DNA from: Mesostigma viride
Taxonomy: Eukaryota; Streptophyta; Mesostigmatophyceae; Mesostigmatales; Mesostigmataceae
Reading direction: 5' to 3'
Assembly (NCBI GenBank): GCA_009746045.1
Contig: RPFO01000213.1
Span: forward strand, 7,124,109 to 7,188,108
Length of the DNA stretch: 64,000 bases
Shown: in pieces, positions 53,546 through 64,000 of the stretch
How the letters are laid out: each line of letters opens with the position of its first letter
How positions within the stretch are numbered: position 1 is the stretch's first letter
Notes under the pieces: generated by a model
Seen by the model: the letters and a program-made list of their open reading frames with translations, nothing else
Databases searched by the model: none
What the model was told of the DNA's origin: nothing
Translations under genes and position numbers: made by a program

Positions 53546-54656
53546 ATGGCGTCCAATAGAGGGGATTTTATTGTTAGTGGATTGTTGGACGAGGAGAAGG
53601 CGAGGTTGCTGGCGGAGAATGCGAAAGAGCAGAGGGAAGCAGCGGAAGCCGTGCGTGGAAGATGAGGTAACGGGATGGAGTGTGGGCCCTGGCTTCTGGT
53701 TATGAAATGATGGCGGTTGCAGGCCAGCCGTGCTCGCTGGTAATGGGTGCGTGGTGTTGAAATCCAAGTTCTGCGCGTATTCTGTTTTTTGGTCAATGAT
53801 TGAAGGGATGTCGCCTTGTTTTATTTTTGTGCATCTGCGTCCCGTCGTGACTGCCTCGTCATGGACGCCCAGGGGTAGAAGTTCGAACGAGGGAATGATT
53901 TTTCAAACGCCTGGATATGTTATGATAGTACGAATAAATGGTAATGGGTAGAGGCGGCCAAAATTTTGTTGGAAGTGTGCCAACGCCGCACATACGACTT
54001 GAACAACCCTAGGTATCTTAGGAAAAGGAAACACGGATACGTCGGAGTGGAGGAAGAGGAAGACGATGACGATGGTGAAGACGGAGAGGTTTACAATGGA
54101 GGCCTTGAGAATGGGGAGACATTGAAGCAGGAGAGCAGGGTAGCGGTGAGTGGCCCGTCATGAATTACATTGTGGTTGCAGTTGTTAGCGAGGCGTGTTG
54201 ATTGCTTCTTGCCGCGGGTAATCGCTAGCGTGCATAACCTTCTTTTTTCAACAGGTGTTCTGGTGCATTGACTGCCGCAAAGCAATTCATGGGACTGATT
54301 ATGTGCCTATCATGCCGTTTGGGAATCATACATTGCCAACATTTCGTGTTTAGAAGGCGCGCCTTCAGAAGCATATTCAGCACCGCACGAGCCAGGTGCT
54401 GAAGGCGTGCTTGGAGAGGAAGGGGTATAAAGTGCGCATGACCGCATCGAAGAAGAAGAAGCAGCAGGAATCGGGCAAGACCATGATAACCGAGCCAGGA
54501 TTGGCTTTCGTGCATGCAGTACATGGTGCGGCGCAGGCAGTGAATGCTGCATCGATTGCAGCGGTGCAGCCTGTGGCCATGGCGGTGCAGGGCGCGGGTC
54601 CTGAAGTGTGGGCGTTGGCGAAGCAGATTCACGATGCTGTCATGGCCACGTTGTGA
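53546..54656 (+). CDS. Candidate multi-exon gene, unknown, with one in-frame TAG
   Basis: Proposed exon 1 starts at ATG 53546 and runs to about 53650 (SGLLDEEKARLLAENAKEQR, coiled-coil-like). Proposed exon 2 begins near 53957 (AAKILLEVCQRRTYDL, then a very acidic stretch) and ends before a GTGAGT donor at 54146. Exon 3 follows a strong CTTCTTTTTTCAACAG acceptor at 54254 in phase 0. It reads VFWCIDCRKAIHGTDYVPIM, then a TAG at about 54351, then KARLQKHIQHRTSQVLKACL and on to TGA at 54656. The first intron is weakly supported; the second is good. The TAG with an open frame on both sides means a nonsense mutation, a missed splice or a pseudogene. No domain is recognised. Confidence 0.35.
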
Positions 54657-54735
54657 AGCCAAGGAATGGGTGTTGGTTCCAGTCAGGTGCCTCGCCCGGA
54701 GGAAGCTTTTCTGCTGTAAGCAGAGGTGCGGCATC

Positions 54736-54827
54736 AAGCATTTGCAATCGCCATGAGAGCAGTGGAGATGTCAGCGGCATGAAGCATTTGCAATCGCCAT
54801 GAGAGCAGTGGAGATGTCTGCGGCATT
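54736..54827. repeat. 46-bp tandem duplication
   Basis: Two adjacent copies of a 46-bp unit starting AAGCATTTGCAATCGCCATG, differing at one or two bases. Confidence 0.93.
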
Positions 54828-55441
54828 GGGAGATCTGCAGACAATTGCAGGAGGACATTGTGCGGTACGCTTGTAGGGTGTAAGCTGTGTTGTTCCGCTC
54901 GCTAATGGACATGTGCCCCTGTAACCTCTTCCAGGCTAGTATCTGCTATCCACCTCTTCAGGCTTGAAAAGTAAATTGCTGTACGGTTCACAATTGGCAT
55001 GGCTTGACATGCACGCGTCCTTGACTGTGGTCTGCATGGGTTTGGGGTTTAGCGGTTTACATCAGACTCTGCTGTGTATCTGCTTAATCAGCCGACGTGT
55101 CACATGGGGACAGCAACGGCGCTGGGATGCAGCCCGGTGTGAATGCGAGTAAGGTACGCGCTGGCATGCATGGCGGATGGGGCGTGGAAGCCACGACCCA
55201 CGTTTTTGTGTGTGCACGGGGGGCTAGGGGGCAAGTCGTTGTGTTGCTGCCATCCATATGGCCATGGATATGCGGGAAGCTTTCCCTGTACCCATACTTA
55301 ATGATGCATGGACTGGTTGTGACAGCCAAGGGTTTAGCTGTCGTGGGTTTGCTGAGTGATCATGGCAGTCTGCTAGGCTGGTGCTAGAACAGCCATAGCG
55401 CGGTTACTGCTATGTCTTGCCCGTGCTAACTGATGCTGCAG
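54828..55441. other. Unique sequence, possible intron
   Basis: No gene is recognised. A short open stretch ending at 55150 before GTACGCG could be an exon joining to the one at 55442, both in phase 0, but support is thin. Confidence 0.35.
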
Positions 55442-55570
55442 CCATGCGTGGAGCGCGAATCGTCCCGTGAGGAGAAGGAGGAGGCGGGGCCGGTGCACCC
55501 ATGGGCAGGGCCGGAGAAGAAGGACGCGGAGCACCCAGTGTGGGAGAAGGAGAAGGCGGGGAAGCACTGA
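55442..55570 (+). CDS. Possible terminal exon, Glu/Lys/Pro rich
   Basis: After an acceptor TGATGCTGCAG, 42 codons read ERESSREEKEEAGPVHPWAG, PEKKDAEHPVWEKEKAGKH and stop at TGA 55568. The composition is low-complexity and charged. It could be the end of the candidate gene at 53546 or an isolated fragment. The sequence after it resembles the 3' block of the LINE-like unit at 18130-18230, so it may have been carried by such an element. Confidence 0.25.
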   Translation, partial: PCVERESSREEKEEAGPVHPWAGPEKKDAEHPVWEKEKAGKH

Positions 55571-55599
55571 AGCTCCACCCCATGTCAGGCCTCTAGTAT

Positions 55600-55745
55600 A
55601 GGTGCCAGTTAACTAAACCCATGCACGTGCAGGTTGTAGCTCAGAATGTATTTAAAATCATATGCCCCTTTTCAGGTATATGTGTAACAGTGACTCCCAA
55701 CGGATATATGTTCCTAATTTATTAAATTCTTACTGAATAATTGTT
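55600..55745 (+). mobile_element. LINE/SINE-type 3' tail
   Basis: GCAGGTTGTAGCTCAGAATG and ATCATATGCCCC, then CTCCCAACGGATATATGTTCC, align with 18136-18232 of the LINE-like copy A, and a TAAT-like tract follows in both. This marks a second retroposed 3' end. Confidence 0.6.
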
Positions 55746-55759
55746 GTCTTTATGAACCC

Positions 55760-56090
55760 ATGAAGAGCAAAGCCCGGTGGGGAGTACATGTAACGCATTA
55801 CCACGAGAAGGGGTCCCCACACCGCATTTCTTCGCTCTCTGTTCCTATGCAGAACAAGAAGAGGTGGAAGACCAATGTCCCGGCTCACACGCCAGCCCAT
55901 GTGGGTAAGCCCCCTCCCCCAAAGCGGAAGGGGCGCTTTGGGGAGAAGTGTAGTGAGGATTTTGTAGACTAGATAGCTTAGAGTTAGCTTATTTCGATGT
56001 TGCGGCTTGACCCACCTCTACCCATTCAGCAAGGAATATGCATGTGCTGCATGATCTCCCAACGGAGGCATGTTATAATTTTATTTGATT
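55760..56090 (+). pseudogene. Second LINE ORF2 C-terminal scrap with 3' UTR
   Basis: MQNKKRW (from 55849), HTPAHVGKPPPPKR and the 3' UTR stretch TTTTGTAGACTAGATAGCTTA match the end of the LINE remnant at 51465-51605. It begins abruptly at about 55830 and is followed by the conserved ATCTCCCAACGGAGGCATG block at 56054. It is a strongly 5'-truncated insertion of the same LINE family. Confidence 0.75.
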
Positions 56091-56431
56091 CTTTAATGTA
56101 GTGTCTTGGGGCATGATGCAGATGAGATTTGTAACTTCCGTGTAATTATGTTTCTAAAGAGATTAGCATAGTACTCTAAACATGCCCATGCGCATGACAC
56201 GCAAGTACTAACTTACTTACACCAGACCTGGCAATAAACAAGCATTGATGGGATGGACCCAGCGATACATAATGGGCGTGCATGCGTAAAAAATATACAC
56301 TATGCATGGCCCAATGGGCATGCATTCAAATAATTACAAATGAAGGCCGCCATGAGAGCACTGAAGCTAAACCAGACCGGGCCACAATTAACCCTCCAGC
56401 ACCAAAGTTCCACTGCATCATGTAAGACAAG
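56091..56431. other. Unique sequence before the CCAT array
   Basis: AT-rich, no gene. A frame running from here into the CCAT repeat is not considered real. Confidence 0.5.
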
Positions 56432-57792
56432 CCATCCATCCATCCATCCATCCATCCATCCATCCATCCATCCATCCATCCATCCATCCATCCATCCATC
56501 CATCCATCCATCCATCCATCCATCCATCCATCCATCCATCCATCCATCCATCCATCCATCCATCCATCCATCCATCCATCCATCCATCCATCCATCCATC
56601 CATCCATCCATCCATCCATCCATCCATCCATCCATCCATCCATCCATCCATCCATCCATCCATCCATCCATCCATCCATCCATCCATCCATCCATCCATC
56701 CATCCATCCATCCATCCATCCATCCATCCATCCATCCATCCATCCATCCATCCATCCATCCATCCATCCATCCATCCATCCATCCATCCATCCATCCATC
56801 CATCCATCCATCCATCCATCCATCCATCCATCCATCCATCCATCCATCCATCCATCCATCCATCCATCCATCCATCCATCCATCCATCCATCCATCCATC
56901 CATCCATCCATCCATCCATCCATCCATCCATCCATCCATCCATCCATCCATCCATCCATCCATCCATCCATCCATCCATCCATCCATCCATCCATCCATC
57001 CATCCATCCATCCATCCATCCATCCATCCATCCATCCATCCATCCATCCATCCATCCATCCATCCATCCATCCATCCATCCATCCATCCATCCATCCATC
57101 CATCCATCCATCCATCCATCCATCCATCCATCCATCCATCCATCCATCCATCCATCCATCCATCCATCCATCCATCCATCCATCCATCCATCCATCCATC
57201 CATCCATCCATCCATCCATCCATCCATCCATCCATCCATCCATCCATCCATCCATCCATCCATCCATCCATCCATCCATCCATCCATCCATCCATCCATC
57301 CATCCATCCATCCATCCATCCATCCATCCATCCATCCATCCATCCATCCATCCATCCATCCATCCATCCATCCATCCATCCATCCATCCATCCATCCATC
57401 CATCCATCCATCCATCCATCCATCCATCCATCCATCCATCCATCCATCCATCCATCCATCCATCCATCCATCCATCCATCCATCCATCCATCCATCCATC
57501 CATCCATCCATCCATCCATCCATCCATCCATCCATCCATCCATCCATCCATCCATCCATCCATCCATCCATCCATCCATCCATCCATCCATCCATCCATC
57601 CATCCATCCATCCATCCATCCATCCATCCATCCATCCATCCATCCATCCATCCATCCATCCATCCATCCATCCATCCATCCATCCATCCATCCATCCATC
57701 CATCCATCCATCCATCCATCCATCCATCCATCCATCCATCCATCCATCCATCCATCCATCCATCCATCCATCCATCCATCCATCCATCCATC
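56432..57792. repeat. Uninterrupted (CCAT)n microsatellite, about 340 units
   Basis: 1361 bp of CCAT with no interruption that I can see. All frames on both strands are open (SIHP repeats forward, MDGW repeats reverse) because the 4-bp unit contains no stop. It is not a gene. Confidence 0.97.
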
Positions 57793-59270
57793 GGGGTATA
57801 GTCCTAGTACAGCCATGCTACGTCCTGGCTATGATGAGATTACTTGCCCACGCTCCTAGTGTTATGCCATGCTCACATGAGTCTTATTGCACCCACAGAT
57901 TGCCGGATCGTTAGCGTGTCCGTTTAGCTAGCGTTCCCGAATGCAGCTGTGGCATGCCTTAGGCATGAAGGAGAGTGGGGGTCTCTGCCCTTTCTCCTGT
58001 TGTGCACACACAGGCATTAAAAGCACTTCGGTGCTCCGTGACTCCCCAACGGGAGCACGTGTTTAAATAATTAATTAATGAATGAATCGGGGTTAACTAA
58101 TGCTCCTTGACTCCCTAATGGGGGCATGAGTTTAATAAATGAATTAAGTAGTTAGTTAATAAATCAGGTTGATTCAGATGAGGTCCCTGCTGGTTCCTTG
58201 TGGACTGGCCAGCCAGGGAGATATCTTCTTACATGGTCAGGCCCTTGCCGACCATGTAACAACCTGTTAGGCGACGCAGTGGCCAACATTGGACATACCG
58301 CCATATGTTTGTCTCCGCGATATGATTTTAGCTGACATGCAGAGCACAGACACTGTTGGCGTCATCCGCTCAACCCCTCTTATTCATACATGGGACCTCG
58401 GATATGTAGGATTAGTAGCGTTGCCCAGGCGGACATTGTCAAAGACTACGACCCCCCAGTTGTGGGTCCTAGGAAATTTAACAAGCATGATTGTCTCCTT
58501 GTTGATAGGCATTAATTCATCCTTGATGATAGGCATTGCTTGCGTGCAAGATTAGCTCGAGGCCCATATTTTAGACTACTAGCTGAGCTGTGGACATACA
58601 TGTAGTTATTGACGTCTTGACGGATATTGACGTCTTGGGGGACTTCCACTATATCTTCTTTGGGGAATTCAGAGATCCCGGTCCCCCAACATGGACATGA
58701 GACTAATTAAAATCAATTAATCAATGTCATGAATAGAGCGCGTTCATGACGTTCAGTCATGAACAGAGCCCTAACCTTAAACACATAAGAAAACAATTAT
58801 GGCGGGCCATGTGACCAATGTAAGAAGCTTAGCCCCCAAACATATTGTTGTCTCACGTAATGAATCACTTGCTGATCAACAAATCGATGGTTATCTCATA
58901 GGCACAATGTACCTCTGACCATCATTGCTGGCCCATGCATGCATGCACCAATGGCAGCCTACATGACACATACATCGCTTATTTGCCATGTAAAAAATGC
59001 GACAAAGTGTCCATATAGGTACTCATAGATTAGCACAAATTCCTTAGCACGATGTGGACAACTTTACTTAACGGTGAAAGCCTGTCTCGCCCTTATTGCC
59101 TTGAGGGTTCCCGGCGATAGGTCCTGTCTGTTGGTCGACATTTTTCTTTTGCAGCTGGCCATCGTCGGTAGGTATGAATGATCTCGATGCTAGCAATTAC
59201 GATGATGATACCCGAGGTAGTCTATACCTAGGATCGAGAGCTTCTTCTTGTATGGCAATGCCGGCAGTTA
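57793..59270. other. Unique sequence with two LINE-type 3' hairpin tails
   Basis: At 58031-58058 GTGCTCC...GGAGCAC encloses ACTCCCCAACG and is followed by TTAATTAATG. At 58101-58127 a similar block (TGCTCC, CTCCCTAATGGGGGCAT) is followed by TTAATAAATG. They look like two further retroposed 3' ends. TATTGACGTCTTG is doubled near 58604-58640. The 88-codon plus frame at 58289 has no recognisable content. Confidence 0.5.
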
Positions 59271-59985
59271 ACTATTACTCCGAATAAAGAGTTAAGAGGT
59301 TGGCCCTCGGCAGTCGGCATGGCGATCACGGAGCGATGACGGGGCGATGACGGGGCGATGACGGGGCGTTGACGCGCGTGATGAATAGGATCTGTTTGAC
59401 AGGCGGCGGCTATTGGTAATATAGATTGTTGATTAAGAGAAGAGTTTAGATGTTGGCCCGTGGGCGATGACGGTGACGGCGTCACCGTCATCGCCCTCGA
59501 CGGGCGTCATGAATACGACCTTTTTGATATGCGGCGGCTATTGGTAATATAGGTCGTTGACTACTACTCCGAATACAAATGTAAAGAGTTAAGAGGTTGG
59601 CCCTCGGCTGGCTCGGCATGGCGATCACGGGGCGATGACGGGGCGATGACGGGGCGTTGACGCGCGTGATGAATAGGATCTGTTTGATAGGCGGCGGCTA
59701 TTGGTAATATAGATTGTTGATTAAGAGAAGAGTTTAGATGTTGGCCCGTCGAGGGCGATGACGGTGACGACGTCACCGTCATCGCCCTCGACGGGCGTGA
59801 TGATAAGCCCATGTTTGATATGCGGCAGCTATTGGTAGTATAGGTCGTTGACTATCACTCCGAATAAAGAGTTAACAGGTTAAGGCCCTCGGCCGGGCGA
59901 TGACGGGGCGATGACGGGGCGTTGACGCTCGTGATGAATAGGACCTGTTTGATAGGCGGCGGCTATTGCTAATATATAGGTCGGA
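59271..59985. repeat. ~290-bp tandem repeat with long perfect hairpins
   Basis: Two full copies (starting 59271 and 59560) and a partial third (59851). Each starts ACTA(T/C)(T/C)ACTCCGAATA and contains several GCGATGACGG short repeats, TAGGCGGCGGCTATTGGTAA and TTAAGAGAAGAGTTTAGATG. Each full copy carries an inverted repeat. In the second it is perfect, with 25-bp arms around a 3-nt centre (59744-59796). In the first the arms are 16 bp. No coding sense. Confidence 0.9.
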
Positions 59986-60002
59986 TATTTGTGTACCACC
60001 CC

Positions 60003-60440
60003 CCTCCTTCCCGCGGCAGGTACGCAGCGACCCGCTGTTGTCCTGGCTGCAATTGTGTATCACTTGTACGGTATTTGTGTATCACTTGTACGGTATTTGT
60101 GTATCACTTGTCCTCCTTCCCACGGCAGGTACGCAGCGACCCGCTGTTGTCCTGGCTGCAATTGTGTATCACTTGTACGGTATTTGTGTATCACTTGTAG
60201 CGTATTTGTGTATCACTTGTCCTCCTTCCCACGGCAGGTACGCAGCGACCCGCTGTTGTCCTGCCTGCAATTGTGTATCACTTGTACGGTATTTGTGTAT
60301 CACTTGTAGCGTATTTGTGTATCACTTGTCCTCCTTCCCACGGCAGGTACGCAGCGACCCGCTGTTATACTGGCGGTATTTGTGTATCACTTGTAGCGTA
60401 TTTGTGTATCACTTGTACGGTATTTGTGTACCACCACCCT
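60003..60440. repeat. 109-bp tandem repeat with an embedded ~22-bp repeat
   Basis: CCTCCTTCCC(A/G)CGGCAGG recurs at 60003, 60112, 60221 and 60330, exactly 109 bp apart. Each unit also contains two or three copies of TATTTGTGTATCACTTGTA. The last unit is cut short. Open frames across it (VYHLYGICVSL) are by-products of the repeat. Confidence 0.93.
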
Positions 60441-61556
<1,116 letters not shown>

Positions 61557-61624
61557 TCCCACCACCCGCTCTCTTGTCCCTCCCCCACCCCTCCTCTCTC
61601 TTTCCCTTTTCCTTGGCTGTTGAG

Positions 61625-61732
61625 AAGGACTGGGGTGAAAACTCCAGACCGTTGGTGGCTGCCTTCAAGCAGGAAGTTTCAAGGATCAACAAGTTTTTGT
61701 GAGCTGTCTGATATGGTCACTGCTGCGACAAA
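61625..61732 (+). pseudogene. Candidate exon with donor, one-base frame break
   Basis: After a pyrimidine tract and TTGAG the frame reads KDWGENSRPLVAAFKQEVSR then INKF, which has strong protein character. It then hits a stop. One T fewer in the run of five T (about 61693-61697) would continue with CELSDMVTAATK up to AAAG and a consensus GTGAGT donor at 61733. The matching acceptor TTTTTCCTCTTAG lies at 62001, and the sequence after it is open for about 54 codons. Either this is a real gene with an assembly or mutational indel, or a pseudogene. No family is named. Confidence 0.35.
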
Positions 61733-62001
61733 GGTGAGTTATCTTGTTTTTCATGCAATTTTTTTGCTGTAGCTAGGTAAGCCGGCCATTTTGTACTCCC
61801 CTTTCTTTTGCTCTCACGATTTATTCTTGTTGTGGTTTATATGGTCCCGTTAAGTGGCATGCATTATCATTATCCACATTAGTGTGAGAAACCATCCGCA
61901 GTGTTGTAGCTTGCATCTATAACAACAGTTTTTGCTGCCGCCGCCACTGCTATTACCAACATTAAGTCATTCTTGCTTTCTAAGCACTCTTTTTCCTCTT
62001 A

Positions 62002-62279
62002 GGCTGTTGGTTGGGATACCAGCCACCCTTGCACGCATAAATTCAAGCACCGGGTGCATGTGAAAACACAACCAAGGCAAGAATGTCCCCCTCTCGCAAT
62101 ATCCCACCCACGCAACGCACCCAATGCAGCAAGAATGGGACCACCTTGTTGCCATGAGCTCTAGCACCGTTGCCACCCCTAGCTTTCTACTGTTCCCGTC
62201 CATCCTTATTTACACTGGCTGCTTTGCTTGCATTTCTGGCTCAGTGCCAGTTTGCACTTGCTAGCTTGCTAAGACAATA
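62002..62279 (+). other. Possible following exon and flank
   Basis: Open from the acceptor at 62001 (AVGWDTSHPCTHKFKHRVHV) to a TAG near 62162. Its composition is unremarkable, so exon status depends on the upstream candidate. Confidence 0.25.
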
Positions 62280-62690
62280 ATGCAGCTTGCAAACGGCAAG
62301 GGCAAGCACCCGGGTAAGAGCAAAGGCAACCGCACGAGCAAAGGAAAGGGAAACTGGAAGAGCAAGCACAAGGCCAAGGAAAGGACAAAGGCACTTGTGC
62401 TTGCCAAAAGGGCAGGCTCAAGGGAAATGACAAGGGCAAGGGCAGGGGCAGGCACAAGGGAAGCGGATAAGGGCAAGGGCAGGCGCAAGGGAAAGAGATT
62501 AGGACAAGTCAAGCACGAGGGAACGGACAAGGGCAAGGGCAGGCACAAGGGAAAAGATGAAGACAAGGGCAGGCACTAGGGAAAGGATGAGGGCAACGGC
62601 AAACACTGGGGATCAAAGGATAGGGGCAAGGGCAGATGCTAGGGTAACAGTTAGGGCAAAGGCAGGCACAAGAGAAGAATAAGGGGCCGT
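62280..62690. repeat. Degenerate purine-rich minisatellite
   Basis: Irregular repeats of GGCAAGGGCAGGCACAAGG and AAGGGAAA. The 99-codon Lys/Gly/Arg frame at 62280-62579 simply reflects the repeat, and I do not support it as a gene. Confidence 0.8.
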
Positions 62691-62913
62691 GAAGTATAAG
62701 TGGAAATGCGGGTGGCGACATGGGGTTCGATCGGGCCTGCTGATGCAAATGCAGATTTCAACTGCAGTGACAAACACAAGCGTAGACATAGGCAACGACA
62801 AATTCCTTGCATGCGTGCCTTGCTCTTCACCGGCTGGCTCGTTTGCTAGTTGTCTAACAGTTTCTACCGATAAACATCACTTGCCATTGTAAGGTCTGCC
62901 TTGCTGCCGTGCT

Positions 62914-63148
62914 AGTGGGTAGCTGGGTGATCGTGCTTGTTCCTTGTCAAGGGAGGGATGCATGTGGAGTAGGTGGGTGGGTGTGCTTGTTCCTTGCCAA
63001 GGAAGGGATGCACAAAGGTTAGATAGGTGCACGTGCTTGTTTCTTGTCAAGGGAGGGACGCACAAAGGGTAGGTGGGGGCACATGGTTGTGCCTCGTCAA
63101 GGGCGGGATGCACGAAGGGTAGGTGGGGGCATGTGGTTGGTCCTTGTC
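62914..63148. repeat. 50-bp minisatellite, five copies
   Basis: Units of exactly 50 bp with core GTGCTTGTTCCTTGTCAAGG and GAGGGATGCACAAAGG. The anchor GTGCTTGT-like string ends at 62940, 62990, 63040, 63090 and 63140. Copies diverge gradually from left to right. Confidence 0.92.
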
Positions 63149-63288
63149 TTTTCACCGCCCAAGCGATGGCGATGTAGCATGCATTATACATTTATTCGTG
63201 CATTAAAAATCACTTTCCTTACAAGCGGCCTTAGCCGACTCCATCTGCCGTTGCCATTTCTCCGTATTGCATTGTCCGGACACGGTTT

Positions 63289-63537
63289 TTGTGTCGCAGG
63301 TCTTCCCCCGTAAAGGCACAAGCTGCCTGCGCGCGGAATTATGTGCAGACACCTCGGTTTCCAACACGACGGCTTCCCGCACATATCGAGCTCTGGATGT
63401 ACAACATCTTCCCCCGGCGCACTTGCTCCCGGATGGAGCTTCTGTGCGGTGCCGACATCCCCGGAGCTGTCCTGCGCACCGCATGGAAACAGTATTTCAA
63501 GCCACGAAGAGAAGCCACGAATTTGATATTGACTTGA
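63289..63537 (+). CDS. Possible exon, unknown product
   Basis: An acceptor-like TTTTTGTGTCGCAG precedes 63300. The frame then reads PRFPTRRLPAHIELWMYNIF, then MELLCGADIPGAVLRTAWKQ and YFKPRREATNLILT, to a stop at 63537. The middle has natural protein character. The other two plus frames and the minus frame are also open here, so the choice is not secure. No family is recognised. Confidence 0.3.
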   Translation: MCRRSSPVKAQAACARNYVQTPRFPTRRLPAHIELWMYNIFPRRTCSRMELLCGADIPGAVLRTAWKQYFKPRREATNLILT

Positions 63538-63865
63538 TATTGTCGTCAGAAGACTTGATATGCTATTTTCTGTGAAGGCGTTGGATTTTTGTGCATGACA
63601 TGTAATCCTGCATTTAATAATGAAATTTTTTATGAAATAGGAACTCGTCTTGCATGAGCCTTGCTGCAAATGCCATTCATTTTTTTCCCCCGGGTAAATG
63701 GGTGTTAGGGGTTAGGTTGACCGAAATGATAAGTGAAATCAAAGTGAAATTCTGATAAGTGACATGCGTACTGCAATTCAGAACGACATAGCGACATGAT
63801 TGTAGTACCGGTAGTGTACGCGAGAAGCATACGACGTCGTAACCTACGGGACCGAGTACCGGGAT
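63538..63865. other. AT-rich flank
   Basis: No gene recognised. TTGATATTGACTTGATATTG near 63526 is a small direct repeat. Confidence 0.5.
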
Positions 63866-64000
63866 CGTAAATTACCAACTCGTAGATTACTACGTCGCAA
63901 ATTACTACCTCGTACCTTACTACCTCGTAAATTACTACCTCGTACATTACTACCTCGTACCTTACTACCTCGTACATTACTACCTCGTAAATTACTACCT
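63866..64000. repeat. 15-bp tandem repeat running off the right edge
   Basis: Nine units of CGTANNTTACTACCT, exactly 15 bp each, reach the window end. Because 15 is a multiple of three, the minus strand encodes a repeating (R/M/I)YEVV pentapeptide, continuing to a minus-strand stop near 63705. I regard this as repeat-derived unless a transcript shows otherwise. Confidence 0.92.

Noticed and set aside
54345-54356. TAG reassigned as a sense codon, as in some ulvophyte algae
   Set aside because: Gag, pol and the two-exon gene use TAA, TAG or TGA as ordinary stops, so one suspect TAG does not support a changed code.
56300-57914. Open frames of about 500 codons encoding SIHP or MDGW repeats
   Set aside because: Products of the CCAT microsatellite; every frame on both strands is open.
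62280-62579. Lys/Gly/Arg-rich 99-codon gene
   Set aside because: Composition and length are explained by the purine-rich minisatellite.

Overview
The window is eukaryotic nuclear DNA that is dominated by repeats. I see no operons, no rRNA and no convincing tRNA. The small genes that can be supported are split by GT-AG introns. The transposons include a chromodomain Ty3/Gypsy element and a Penelope-like element with its GIY-YIG nuclease N-terminal to the reverse transcriptase, a permuted order described mainly from green algae and some protists and invertebrates. TGTAA, the usual chlorophyte poly(A) signal, lies downstream of two of the candidate genes. A green alga or close relative is therefore my best inference, but no species can be named.

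Layout. 1-10620 is the end of a very large satellite of 34-bp and 26-bp units that starts beyond the left edge. 10621-16136 holds two small candidate spliced genes, a chain of microsatellites and an intronic minisatellite. 16137-18262 is a LINE-like unit with an ORF1-type gene. 18850-21935 holds a diverged inverted repeat pair, one copy of which is split by a piggyBac-like TTAA element. 23888-26120 is a minus-strand fossil of a Ty3 gag-protease region. 28571-32076 is a frameshifted gag-like coding remnant split by a hAT-type element with an 8-bp target duplication.

33171-47642 is the centrepiece. A Penelope-like element (GIY-YIG then RT) is split inside its RT motif B by a complete, very young chromovirus (35595-46997). 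That insertion has near-identical 615/616-bp LTRs, a 5-bp target duplication CCTAT, a primer-binding site and a polypurine tract. Between the LTRs lie, in order: an ORF resembling the RNase H1 N-terminal (viroplasmin-like) domain, a two-frame gag, a full pol (protease, RT, RNase H, integrase, chromodomain) and a large unrecognised 3' ORF. Three of the internal reading-frame junctions all need the same -1 shift.

47643-64000 holds a 41-bp minisatellite, a good two-exon gene (49401-50146), LINE reverse transcriptase 3' remnants, a second ORF1 copy, a candidate multi-exon gene (53546-54656), an uninterrupted 1.36-kb CCAT microsatellite, and several minisatellites (290, 109, 50 and 15 bp periods). 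Some of the minisatellites carry perfect long hairpins.

Very little here works as a pathway. The connected story is nested transposition: PLE hit by chromovirus, gag-like gene hit by hAT, old repeat hit by piggyBac-like element. The best candidates for something undescribed are the chromovirus's extra 5' viroplasmin-like ORF and its extra 3' ORF.
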